Both the position numbers and the translations under genes were made by a program. 38,462 bases of DNA from Alphaproteobacteria bacterium (GTDB lineage: Bacteria; Pseudomonadota; Alphaproteobacteria; GCA-2731375): assembly GCA_016776605.1 (NCBI GenBank), contig JADHTB010000031.1, positions 1 through 38,462 on the forward strand, in the 5' to 3' direction. Every line of letters starts with the position of its first letter. The first letter of the stretch is position 1. Shown piece by piece: positions 1 to 7,196 of the stretch. The notes under the pieces are model-generated. The model worked only from the letters and a program-made list of their open reading frames with translations, was not told the DNA's origin and searched no databases.

Positions 1-43
1 GGATGACACGAATACGCAGGTCTTCAGAATAAGCCCGCACCAT
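1..43 (-). CDS. IS630-family transposase, N-terminal fragment cut by window edge
   Basis: Read on the minus strand, an ATG at 43-41 opens a frame giving MVRAYSEDLRIRVI before the window ends. The pattern (aromatic, Ser, acidic, Asp-Leu-Arg, then a helix) is typical of the N-terminal helix-turn-helix region of IS630/Tc1-like transposases. A strong Shine-Dalgarno (AGGAGG on the minus strand, 49-54) sits 5-6 bases before the ATG. Only 14 codons are visible, so whether the transposase is intact cannot be judged. The family call rests on this short match. Confidence 0.6.
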   Translation of the reverse strand, partial: MVRAYSEDLRIRVI

Positions 44-50
44 AGATCCC

Positions 51-93
51 TCCTGTTGCGATTCAGTACTCAACTGAATCACAGGCAACAGGA
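51..93 (-). promoter_or_regulatory. Hairpin that can mask the transposase ribosome binding site
   Basis: TCCTGTTGC (51-59) plus GATTCAGT (60-67) can pair with ACTGAATC (73-80) plus GCAACAGGA (85-93). This gives 17 base pairs with a 5-base loop and a 4-base bulge (81-84). On the minus-strand transcript the 3' arm overlaps the AGGAGG ribosome binding site of the transposase. A transcript entering from outside the element would contain the whole hairpin. The pairing is seen directly; the control role is inferred by analogy with other insertion sequences. Confidence 0.5.
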
Positions 94-136
94 AATGGGA
101 ATCCCAATTCCGAATCTATGATTTACGAACGCGCTC

Positions 137-399
137 TAGAGCGTTTCCGGGGTATTCTGAACCATTTGACCGCTCACCAAGGCCCCGTGGGCAGGCGCGG
201 TTTGCAGGTCGATGTGGTGCATCGTCCAAGAACCGCAACGCAGCCACGGGGCCTTGGTGAGCGGCCTTCGGTGGCGCCCCTAAGCTATTCGGGTGCGTTG
301 CGCCACTTGCCCGATGCAGCACATCGCGCCGCGCAACGCGCCTACCCGAATAGCTTAGGGGCACCATCAAATGGACCAGAATATCCCGGAAACGCTCTA
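137..399. repeat. Large TAGAGC/GCTCTA palindromic element, two-hairpin form
   Basis: The element starts TA-GAGCGTTTCCGGG and ends CCCGGAAACGCTC-TA, with terminal inverted repeats of about 22 bp and one mismatch. Inside are two hairpins. The first has a perfect 20-bp stem (171-190 with 244-263) around a nested CGATG/CATCG stem. The second has an 18-bp perfect stem starting CCCCTAAGC near 287 and closing near 362. The first hairpin and both ends also occur, inverted, at 25600-25783; the second hairpin does not. The flanking TA dinucleotides fit insertion at TA. The small ORFs read through this region are shadows of the palindromes. Confidence 0.85.
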
Positions 400-528
400 A
401 GGTTATTTTTAATTTGCGTCTTTCGCCCCACACCCAACATCGGGCGTAATTTTGCTGAGTAAGAAGATTCAGAAAACTAAACATAATCTGTTAGAATTTC
501 TATCTCGCATGAAGCCGGAGGTCGACAA

Positions 529-1917
529 ATGGCACGGGTTGGTTGGACATTGCGCGGCAGGATTCTTGTAGAACATCTGTTCCAGGAACTCACCAATACC
601 TATGGCGCAATTTCGCCGATGGCGGGAATCAAAGTGCGTGTCCAGGCACGCGAACGTGTAGCGGGAGTCTGGGGTAGCTGGAAGGCATGGGACGACGTTA
701 TCATAAACGAAGATGACGAAGGTGCGTTTCAGGTCTCGAAAATAAAATCGCACCGCAATCGCCGGTTTCGTGTGCAAGTCCAGTTCAAGAGTGCGGATCT
801 TGTGATCTTTGGTGCGAACCGGACGCTACTGAGGCAGGTTTCGAGAGCGCTCAGGATGCGGGCCCTACGAAGCCTCGGCGCGGAACTCGTTCTCGATCAG
901 CTGCTCCAACATTTCACCCGAATTCCCTATGAGGCGGATTGGCATACCGTTCATGTCGATCGGACGGGAAGCGGGCGGAGCGCCGGTGTGATCAACCTCG
1001 GAGATCTAACCTTCGAGGTGAACGCACCCAATGATCTAGGTGATCGTATCGCGCACCGGCAGGCAGAATTGTGGTTCCTTTACAGCCGCGTGATCGATCT
1101 TTTTGAGGGCCTTGGCCGAGATTATCGATTCAAGAAGAAGATCGCGGTTAAATATCCCCATAACAATCCTCTGCTTGGCGACCGGATTGAGGCGTCCTAC
1201 GCTAACCCCGCAAACCACATGGTCTATATCGTCGAGAACTCGGCCTGGGATGATTACGCGCGGATCGACTACGTGTTGCACGAGATCATGCATATCTGGG
1301 CCTATCAGCACAGCCGCCGCGAAAAGGGCATGGCGTGGCAACTGATTATTCATGGCGATACCCACGGTCTGCAGAACCGGACCTGGGTTGCTTTCCATGA
1401 AGGCTTTGCGGAATGGGGGTATCATCAAATCTACCGACGCCTGTTTGGGCAAAATCCAACGATTGGAGCCGCAGGTACGACAGATATCGAACCTTTTCCT
1501 TTTAAACGCAGTTATCTGTCCAGCAATTACAGCCTGACGAGCCTCGAGCAGGTCGACCGGCATGAATGGGGCTGGGTCTCGATTCTAAATCTTCTAACAA
1601 CGCCCGATCTGGTGAATTACACGTTCAACGGCAACGGAAAGTATATTGCGACGACCCGCGCGCGGCCTGCCAGGGCAATGATATGCGATGATCCGGTGCT
1701 CGCGTTTACGGATGTCTTGCGGCTCTTTCTCACCGATAGACAGTCTGGTGCCGCGCGTCAGCTAGGACGATCCGAGATGAACCTTTCGGGCATCCTGAGC
1801 CGAGCAGTGGCCGTTGTTCCACAGTTCGACAGAACGGCGCAAACGGCGGTCCTAAGTTTATTGGACCCCGCCGAGACGACAATGCCGCGTAATCTTTTGT
1901 GCCGCCCGAGGCGGTAG
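529..1917 (+). CDS. Putative zincin-like metallopeptidase with N-terminal beta domain
   Basis: A 462-residue protein with HEIMH at residues 251-255, a zinc-binding HExxH motif. HEGFAEW at 290-296 resembles the W-x-x-E-G-x-A-E-Y signature of MA-type (gluzincin) peptidases, so E291 is the likely third zinc ligand. The spacing of about 35 residues is long. Residues 1 to about 90 are rich in short strands and may form a transthyretin-like beta-sandwich. No signal peptide or membrane segment is seen. The start has a GGAGG site 7 bases upstream. Base composition is lower in GC than the neighbouring genes, and an IS end and a palindromic repeat lie upstream, which suggests acquisition. The substrate is unknown. 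The zincin fold is likely; the N-terminal domain assignment is weak. Confidence 0.7.
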   Translation: MARVGWTLRGRILVEHLFQELTNTYGAISPMAGIKVRVQARERVAGVWGSWKAWDDVIINEDDEGAFQVSKIKSHRNRRFRVQVQFKSADLVIFGANRTLLRQVSRALRMRALRSLGAELVLDQLLQHFTRIPYEADWHTVHVDRTGSGRSAGVINLGDLTFEVNAPNDLGDRIAHRQAELWFLYSRVIDLFEGLGRDYRFKKKIAVKYPHNNPLLGDRIEASYANPANHMVYIVENSAWDDYARIDYVLHEIMHIWAYQHSRREKGMAWQLIIHGDTHGLQNRTWVAFHEGFAEWGYHQIYRRLFGQNPTIGAAGTTDIEPFPFKRSYLSSNYSLTSLEQVDRHEWGWVSILNLLTTPDLVNYTFNGNGKYIATTRARPARAMICDDPVLAFTDVLRLFLTDRQSGAARQLGRSEMNLSGILSRAVAVVPQFDRTAQTAVLSLLDPAETTMPRNLLCRPRR

Positions 1918-1957
1918 CGGGCTGTTCCGGCCCTTCCACGCTGACGAGGCGTTTGCC

Positions 1958-2770
1958 CTACGGCTTTGGCATCGGGCCAACCAGGAGGGCCGGGTCCAGG
2001 CGTTGTTTGAACCAGTTCAGGCGCCAATCCAGGTGCGGACCCGTGGCCCGGCCCGTGGCGCCCAGGGTGCCGATCCGTTGCCCCTGGCGGACGAATTGGC
2101 CAGGCTTCACGGTGACGCTTTGCAGGTGTGAATAGACCGAAGTCAGGCCATGGCCGTGATCCAGCATCACCGTGCCGCCGGTATAATATAAATCACCCTC
2201 GGCCAGGGCTACCATGCCGTCGGTGGAGGCATGCACGGGGCTGCCCGTTTTGGCGGCAATATCCAGGCCGAAATGCGGCCGCCGGGGCTTGCCATTCAAA
2301 ATCCGCTGGCTGCCATAGACGCCGCTGATCCGGCCCCGCAGGGGCCAAAGAAAACCGCTTTCATGCCAGGGCGTGGGACTGTCCTTGGCGCGGACAGCGC
2401 CGATAGCGCCATTTTCACGGCGAATGCGGGCCAGCACCTCCCTGGGCGGCGTCACCATCTTCTTTGGCAGGCCATCGATCCGCTGAACCCTGTAGTGCCG
2501 GGCCTTGATGGTCAGGGTTTGGCTGTGCTGCTTGCCGTCGGCTCCATACCAATACAAAGGCGCGGTGCCAGGAAAATCCCGGCCAAAGCCGATGATGAAT
2601 GTTCCTTTCGCGCTGAGCCGCACGGCACGGCCGTCGAATTCCACCCTGGTACCGGGTGCCGCCCGGCCATGCACCAGGCCACCCTGAACCAGATTGCCCG
2701 TCAGCACCGGCGCCTCCGCCAAGGCGGCCCAGGGCCAGAGGAGCAGGGTGAAGACCAGCCAAAGGCGCAT
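1958..2770 (-). CDS. M23-family peptidoglycan endopeptidase, secreted
   Basis: A 270-residue protein with a signal peptide at residues 1-18 (hydrophobic run then ALA-EA). The C-terminal half is an M23/LytM peptidase domain. HFGLD (166-170) supplies the first zinc His and Asp, followed by HGHGLTSVYSHL (205-216). The closing motif is GPHLD (244-248), where most M23 enzymes have H-x-H; here the last ligand position is Asp. It is expected to cut peptide cross-links in the periplasm. A start two bases upstream would need TTG; the ATG at 2770 is preferred because it overlaps the xseA stop by one base (TGATG), indicating translational coupling. Confidence 0.85.
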   Translation of the reverse strand: MRLWLVFTLLLWPWAALAEAPVLTGNLVQGGLVHGRAAPGTRVEFDGRAVRLSAKGTFIIGFGRDFPGTAPLYWYGADGKQHSQTLTIKARHYRVQRIDGLPKKMVTPPREVLARIRRENGAIGAVRAKDSPTPWHESGFLWPLRGRISGVYGSQRILNGKPRRPHFGLDIAAKTGSPVHASTDGMVALAEGDLYYTGGTVMLDHGHGLTSVYSHLQSVTVKPGQFVRQGQRIGTLGATGRATGPHLDWRLNWFKQRLDPALLVGPMPKP

Positions 2771-4266
2771 CAAAACAACGAGCCCTGGTTGCCTGGTTTG
2801 CCGCCAGGTGCCTGGGGCTTGGCCTTGGGTTTGGCCCGGGGCTCGGCCCGGGGTTTAGCCTGGGGCTTTGCCGTGCCTTTGGCTGGCCCGTCATCTACCG
2901 TCACCGCCACTTCGCCGTCATGGAAACGGACCGCCAGGGCGCTGCCCGGCCCCGCCTGGGCCGCGGCCATGACCACACCGCCGTCACGCCGCCGCACCAT
3001 GGCATAGCCCCGCTCCAACACCCGCTCGAAGCTGAGGCTGTTCAGCAATTGCGCCAGGCCGCCCAGGCGCAGGCGATGTTCGCTGACACGGCCCCGGACG
3101 GATCGTTGCAGGCGCCCCTGGAGATCCTGCAGGGTTCGGCCATCCGCTTCGATCGGCTCCAACACCAGACGTGGGCGCAGGCGGGCGGCGATTGCCGTCA
3201 GGGCATTGCGTTTTTCCCCACCGAAAATCAACAGGGCGCGATGCAGCCGTTCCGCCCCCTCGTCCAAACGTTGGCGGGCCAAGGCCAGCAATTCGCGGGG
3301 TCCGCGCAGACCACGGGCCAGGCCATCCAGATCACGCCGCCGCTCGGCCAACAGCCGTTGCAGGGACAGGCCCAGGCGCCGCCCCAAATCCTGGTTGCCG
3401 GCCACCAATTCCGCCCGCACCGGCACGGCGATTTCCGCTGCCGCCGTGGGCGTCGGCGCCCGCCGGTCGGAGACGAAGTCGATCAGCGTGGTATCGGTTT
3501 CATGGCCAACGGCCGAGATCAGGGGGATTTTGCTTTCCGCCACGGCCCGGGCCACCACCTCTTCATTAAAGGCCCATAGATCCTCGATCGAGCCGCCGCC
3601 GCGGGCGACAATCAGCAGGTCCGGGCGCGGCACCGTGGACGTTGCATCCAGGGCATTGAAGCCGCGGATTGCCGCCGCCACCTGTTCCGCGGCGCCCTTG
3701 CCTTGTACCAGCACCGGCCACAACAGCACCCGGCAGGGAAAGCGTTCCCGCAGGCGATGCAGAATGTCGCGAATCACCGCCCCCGTGGGCGAGGTCACCA
3801 CACCGATCACCGCGGGTAAATAGGGCAGGGCGACTTTGCGTTCCTGGGCAAACAAGCCCTCCGCCGACAGCTTCTGGCGCCGCTCCTCCAACAGCGCCAT
3901 CAGGGCGCCGACCCCCGCCGGCTCCATGGCCTCGACCACAAGCTGGTAGCGCGAGCGGGGCGCATAAGTGGACAGCTTGCCGGTGCAGATCACTTCCAGG
4001 CCATCTTCGGGCTGAAAGCGCAGTTTTCCGGCGGGCCCGCGCCAAATGACGCTGTCAATCACCGCCCGGTCGTCCTTCAGGGAAAAGTATATATGGCCCG
4101 ACCGCGCCGCCATGAAGCCGGAAATCTCACCCCGCACGCGAACATAGCCAAAGTTGTCCTCGACCGTCCGTTTTACCGCCGCCGCGATCTCGGAAACCGA
4201 ATATTCCGGCAGATTAGGCGCGCTGCCGGCTTCATTTTCGCCCATCGGCTCATAAACCTCGATCAT
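2770..4266 (-). CDS. xseA: Exodeoxyribonuclease VII large subunit
   Basis: A 498-residue XseA. Residues about 20-120 form the N-terminal OB-fold (YSVSEIAAAVKR, VRVRGEISG). The nuclease core carries the family signature GHETDTTLIDF followed by RAPTPTAAAE. With XseB it degrades single-stranded DNA to oligonucleotides; xseB is not in this window. The last 45 or so residues are a Lys/Pro/Ala/Glu-rich tail built of degenerate KPxAxPRA repeats ending GSLF. The gene is divergent from purD with a 68-bp gap and is followed by the M23 peptidase gene with a one-base overlap. A downstream in-frame Met at residue 8 is an alternative start. Confidence 0.95.
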   Translation of the reverse strand: MIEVYEPMGENEAGSAPNLPEYSVSEIAAAVKRTVEDNFGYVRVRGEISGFMAARSGHIYFSLKDDRAVIDSVIWRGPAGKLRFQPEDGLEVICTGKLSTYAPRSRYQLVVEAMEPAGVGALMALLEERRQKLSAEGLFAQERKVALPYLPAVIGVVTSPTGAVIRDILHRLRERFPCRVLLWPVLVQGKGAAEQVAAAIRGFNALDATSTVPRPDLLIVARGGGSIEDLWAFNEEVVARAVAESKIPLISAVGHETDTTLIDFVSDRRAPTPTAAAEIAVPVRAELVAGNQDLGRRLGLSLQRLLAERRRDLDGLARGLRGPRELLALARQRLDEGAERLHRALLIFGGEKRNALTAIAARLRPRLVLEPIEADGRTLQDLQGRLQRSVRGRVSEHRLRLGGLAQLLNSLSFERVLERGYAMVRRRDGGVVMAAAQAGPGSALAVRFHDGEVAVTVDDGPAKGTAKPQAKPRAEPRAKPKAKPQAPGGKPGNQGSLF

Positions 4267-4277
4267 CTGCTGTTGCT

Positions 4278-4312
4278 CTCGCCGGGCTATGATACAAGGG
4301 GCCGGCGGCGAG
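4278..4312. promoter_or_regulatory. Divergent xseA/purD control region with short inverted repeat
   Basis: CTCGCCG (4278-4284) and CGGCGAG (4306-4312) are perfect inverted repeats in the 68-bp gap between the divergent genes. They could be a stem in the purD leader or an operator. No convincing -35/-10 pair could be assigned. Confidence 0.3.
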
Positions 4313-4334
4313 TAAACTAAAGAGGTTGTTTTTC

Positions 4335-5633
4335 ATGCATGTACTGGTCATTGGCGCGGGGGGGAGGGAGCACGCGCTTTGTTGGGGTGTGGCCCGCTCG
4401 CCATTGGCAAGCCGGTTAAGTTGCGCGCCCGGCAACGGTGGTATCGGCCAACTGGCCGAATGCGTCGATATCGCGGTGGGCGACTTTGACGGCATCATCG
4501 CCTACTGCCGCGCCGAGGCAGTGGACTTTGTCATCGTCGGTCCCGAAGACCCGTTGGTGGCCGGCCTTGTCGATCGGTTGGATGAAGAAAAAATCCTGGC
4601 CTTTGGCCCTACCGCCCAGGCCGCGATCCTGGAAGGCTCCAAGGTCTTCACAAAAAATCTGTGCAAGCGTCACAACATTCCCACCGCTGCTTTCGAGCGC
4701 TTTTCCGACATTGCCGAGGCGCGCGAATATATCCAGGACCAGGGCGCGCCCATCGTGGTCAAGGTGGATGGCCTGGCGGCGGGCAAAGGTGCCATCGTCT
4801 GCGAAACCACCGAGGAGGCACTGGCGGCGGCGGAAGAAATTCTTGGCGGCAAATTCGGGGCGGCGGGCAACGAAATCGTAGTGGAACAGTTCATGGTGGG
4901 CGAGGAAGCCAGCTTTTTCGCCCTGTGTGATGGCCGCAACGCCTTGCCCCTGGCCACGGCCCAGGACCACAAGGCGGTGGGTGATGGCGACGTGGGCCCC
5001 AATACGGGCGGCATGGGGGCCTATTCCCCAGCCCCGGTAATGACGGACGAGATGTGCCAGAAGACCATGGAAAGGATCATCCTGCCCACCATGCGGGCCA
5101 TGGAACAGGAAGGCCGGCCCTTCAAAGGTGTATTGTACGCCGGCCTGATGATCACCGAGCGCGGGCCGCAATTGATCGAATACAATGTGCGCTTTGGCGA
5201 TCCCGAATGCCAGGTCTTGCTGGCGCGCTGGCAAAGCGACCCCCTGGCCGCCCTGTTGGCCGCCGCCAAGGGTCAATTGGCCGGCTATGAAGTGGATTGG
5301 TCGGAACGCGCCGCCATAACTGTGGTCATGGCGGCCAAAGGTTACCCCGGCGATTATGCCAAGGGTACCGAGATCAAGGGTGTCGCGGCGGCCGAGGCCA
5401 TTGCCGGCGTCTCTGTCCTGCATGCGGGAACCAGGCTGGAAGATGGCCGCCTGCTCTCCAACGGCGGACGGGTGCTGGGGGTGACGGCACAGGGCCGGGA
5501 TATCCGCACCGCGCGGACCCGGGCCTATCAGGGTGTGGAGGCCATAGATTGGCCGGAAGGCTTTTGCCGTAACGACATTGGCTGGCGCGCCGTCCAGCGC
5601 GAAGAGGAGCACGAGGCACAGAGCGAAGAATGA
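4335..5633 (+). CDS. purD: Phosphoribosylamine-glycine ligase
   Basis: A 432-residue PurD, the usual length. It joins glycine to 5-phosphoribosylamine with ATP to give GAR, the second step of purine synthesis. The N-terminal GAGGREHAL is the family hallmark, followed by an ATP-grasp domain (VVKVDGLAAGKGA, NTGGMGAYSPAP, VRFGDPECQ). The ATG at 4335 is chosen over an in-frame TTG at 4326 because AGAGG at 4321-4325 is properly spaced and the TTG would fall on it. The stop overlaps the start of the next gene in ATGA, so the CoA ligase gene is probably co-transcribed. Confidence 0.96.
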   Translation: MHVLVIGAGGREHALCWGVARSPLASRLSCAPGNGGIGQLAECVDIAVGDFDGIIAYCRAEAVDFVIVGPEDPLVAGLVDRLDEEKILAFGPTAQAAILEGSKVFTKNLCKRHNIPTAAFERFSDIAEAREYIQDQGAPIVVKVDGLAAGKGAIVCETTEEALAAAEEILGGKFGAAGNEIVVEQFMVGEEASFFALCDGRNALPLATAQDHKAVGDGDVGPNTGGMGAYSPAPVMTDEMCQKTMERIILPTMRAMEQEGRPFKGVLYAGLMITERGPQLIEYNVRFGDPECQVLLARWQSDPLAALLAAAKGQLAGYEVDWSERAAITVVMAAKGYPGDYAKGTEIKGVAAAEAIAGVSVLHAGTRLEDGRLLSNGGRVLGVTAQGRDIRTARTRAYQGVEAIDWPEGFCRNDIGWRAVQREEEHEAQSEE

Positions 5634-7066
5634 GCGGCCGCGCGGAAAAAACCCGGATCCAATGGCTCGCCACTCTGGCCAAATTCAAGGACGATCCGGA
5701 TCAGGCAGCCAACAGCGCCATGTGGTCGCCGCGCCTGGATGGCGCCTCGCGGGACGAGCTGACTGCCATCCAGAATGAAAAACTCGCCGTCGTAACACCA
5801 TTTTTGTACGAGAACAGCGACTTCTACCGCCTGCGCTTCGACCGCCTGGGCATGGCGCCAACGGATATCGCCAAGATCGAGGATCTGGCCAAATGGCCGG
5901 TGGTGGATAAATCGGAAATGACGGCGGATGTAGAAATCAATCCGCCCTTTGGCCGCTATACCACCATGTCCGATGAAATCTGGCGCAGCCGGGGCTGGAT
6001 GCTGTTTTCCACATCCGGCACCACGGGAACACCCCGGATTTTTCGTTATTCCCAGATCGACCGGGAATATTGGGCCTGGTCCAACGCCCGGGCCATGCAT
6101 GCCATGGGCTTCGTGCCGTCGGATACGGTGTTCATGATGACCGGCTATGGCACCCACGTCTGGGCCTGGGGGGTGCAGATGGGCTTGGCCAAGATGGGTA
6201 TTGGGCTGATCCCCGGCGGCGGCATGGACGGGGTAATGCGGGCCGGTATCATCGAGAGGTTCAAGCCGACCGTGCTTTGCTGTACGCCGTCCTATGCGCT
6301 TTATTTGGGCCGAGCCCTGCAGGACATGGGTCTGGACCCGGCGGAAACTTCGGTGACGAAGCTGTTCTGCGCCGGCGAACCGGCCATGGCCATCGACCCG
6401 ACCCGGGAAAAGTTGCAGGATTTGTGGGGCGCCCGCATCGTCGAATTCTATGGCTGTACCGAGGCCGCGCCGCAGGCGGGGGGCTATACCTGCGCGGCGA
6501 CCGGTCAGGATGACAACGGCTATTTCCTGCATTTGATGGAAGATCTGCAGGTTTGGGAAACCGTCGATCCGGAAACCCTGCAAGCCACCGCAGCGGGGCA
6601 ACGGGGCCTGTCCGTCTGCACCAATCTGGTCTCGGAAAGTTCGCCGCAACTGCGTTTTCTGGTGGGCGACTTCACCACCCTGAACCAGGAGAGCTGTGCC
6701 TGCGGCCGCAATCATGTCCGCGCCATGGGTTGTTTTTCCGGTCGGGCCGATGACCTGATCAACCTGCGCGGCATCAAGTTTTTTCCCACCCAGATCGAGA
6801 AGGCCGTCCGCGCCATTCCCGGCCTGGGCGATGAGTTCCAGGTCGTCCTGTCCAGCCGCGAAGCCGACGGTATGGATGTTATGGTGGTGGTGGTAGAGCA
6901 TCCCGATCATGGCCCGGTATCGGCATCGGCATTGACCGAGCAGATCGTCGGCGCCATCCGCAGCGAAATCGAGCTGCGCGTGGATGTAAATGTGGTCGCC
7001 CCGGGCAGTTTGCCGAAAACAGAATTCAAGGCGAAACGAGTGATTGACCAGCGGGCAAAAACCTAG
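5630..7066 (+). CDS. PaaK-like AMP-forming carboxylate-CoA ligase
   Basis: A 478-residue protein of the phenylacetate-CoA ligase branch of the adenylate-forming superfamily. The P-loop-like motif STSGTTGTP is at residues 127-135. EFYGCTE near the middle is the adenine-binding A5 motif, and GRADDLINLRGIKFFP begins the mobile C-terminal lid domain. It would activate an aromatic or other carboxylate to its acyl-CoA via an acyl-AMP. The substrate cannot be read from sequence, and no paa genes lie nearby. It overlaps purD by four bases. Its TAG stop (7064-7066) is the first three bases of a palindromic repeat. Confidence 0.85.
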   Translation: MSGRAEKTRIQWLATLAKFKDDPDQAANSAMWSPRLDGASRDELTAIQNEKLAVVTPFLYENSDFYRLRFDRLGMAPTDIAKIEDLAKWPVVDKSEMTADVEINPPFGRYTTMSDEIWRSRGWMLFSTSGTTGTPRIFRYSQIDREYWAWSNARAMHAMGFVPSDTVFMMTGYGTHVWAWGVQMGLAKMGIGLIPGGGMDGVMRAGIIERFKPTVLCCTPSYALYLGRALQDMGLDPAETSVTKLFCAGEPAMAIDPTREKLQDLWGARIVEFYGCTEAAPQAGGYTCAATGQDDNGYFLHLMEDLQVWETVDPETLQATAAGQRGLSVCTNLVSESSPQLRFLVGDFTTLNQESCACGRNHVRAMGCFSGRADDLINLRGIKFFPTQIEKAVRAIPGLGDEFQVVLSSREADGMDVMVVVVEHPDHGPVSASALTEQIVGAIRSEIELRVDVNVVAPGSLPKTEFKAKRVIDQRAKT

Positions 7067-7126
7067 AGCAATTCCGAATTAATGAGAATCGCGAAGCGAT
7101 TCTAAGTGATTGGAAAAATTGCTCTA
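7064..7126. repeat. 63-bp palindromic mini-element ending TAGAGC/GCTCTA
   Basis: TAGAGCAATT (7064-7073) is the exact inverse of AATTGCTCTA (7117-7126). A perfect 8-bp stem, AGAATCGC/GCGATTCT, with a GAA loop lies inside (7085-7103). In reverse complement the element at 22109-22170 has the same ends plus AATTAAT and AAG-pyrimidine-GATTG at matching positions, so the two are one family. The left end supplies the stop codon of the upstream ligase gene. The stem could also help end the transcript, but no T-run follows. Confidence 0.8.
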
Positions 7127-7138
7127 ATTCTAAAGATC

Positions 7139-7152
7139 TGAGCAGTTCCGGG
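7139..7152. repeat. Solitary end of the TAGAGC repeat family
   Basis: TGAGCAGTTCCGGG matches the left end of the 25600-25783 element except for the TA/TG start. A short GGGCA-TCCT-TGCCC stem follows at about 7158-7171, but no matching right end is seen. It is probably a decayed copy next to the intact 63-bp element. Confidence 0.4.
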
Positions 7153-7196
7153 TTATGGGCATCCTTGCCCAAACGCAGTTACAGCAGCCATGTGCA

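Larger units (their letters stand above)
1..118 (-). mobile_element. End of an IS630-like insertion sequence
   Basis: The transposase start and its leader occupy 1-93. The outer end is inferred to be near 116, followed by TA at 117-118, because IS630 elements insert at and duplicate TA. A small palindrome, GGAAT-CCCA-ATTCC, at about 99-112 lies near the presumed tip. The opposite end is outside the window, so terminal inverted repeats cannot be compared. The exact boundary is an inference. Confidence 0.45.

Noticed and set aside
116..484. Overlapping 114- and 122-residue ORFs on both strands
   Set aside because: They read through the palindromic element, mirror each other in sequence and have no ribosome site or family likeness.
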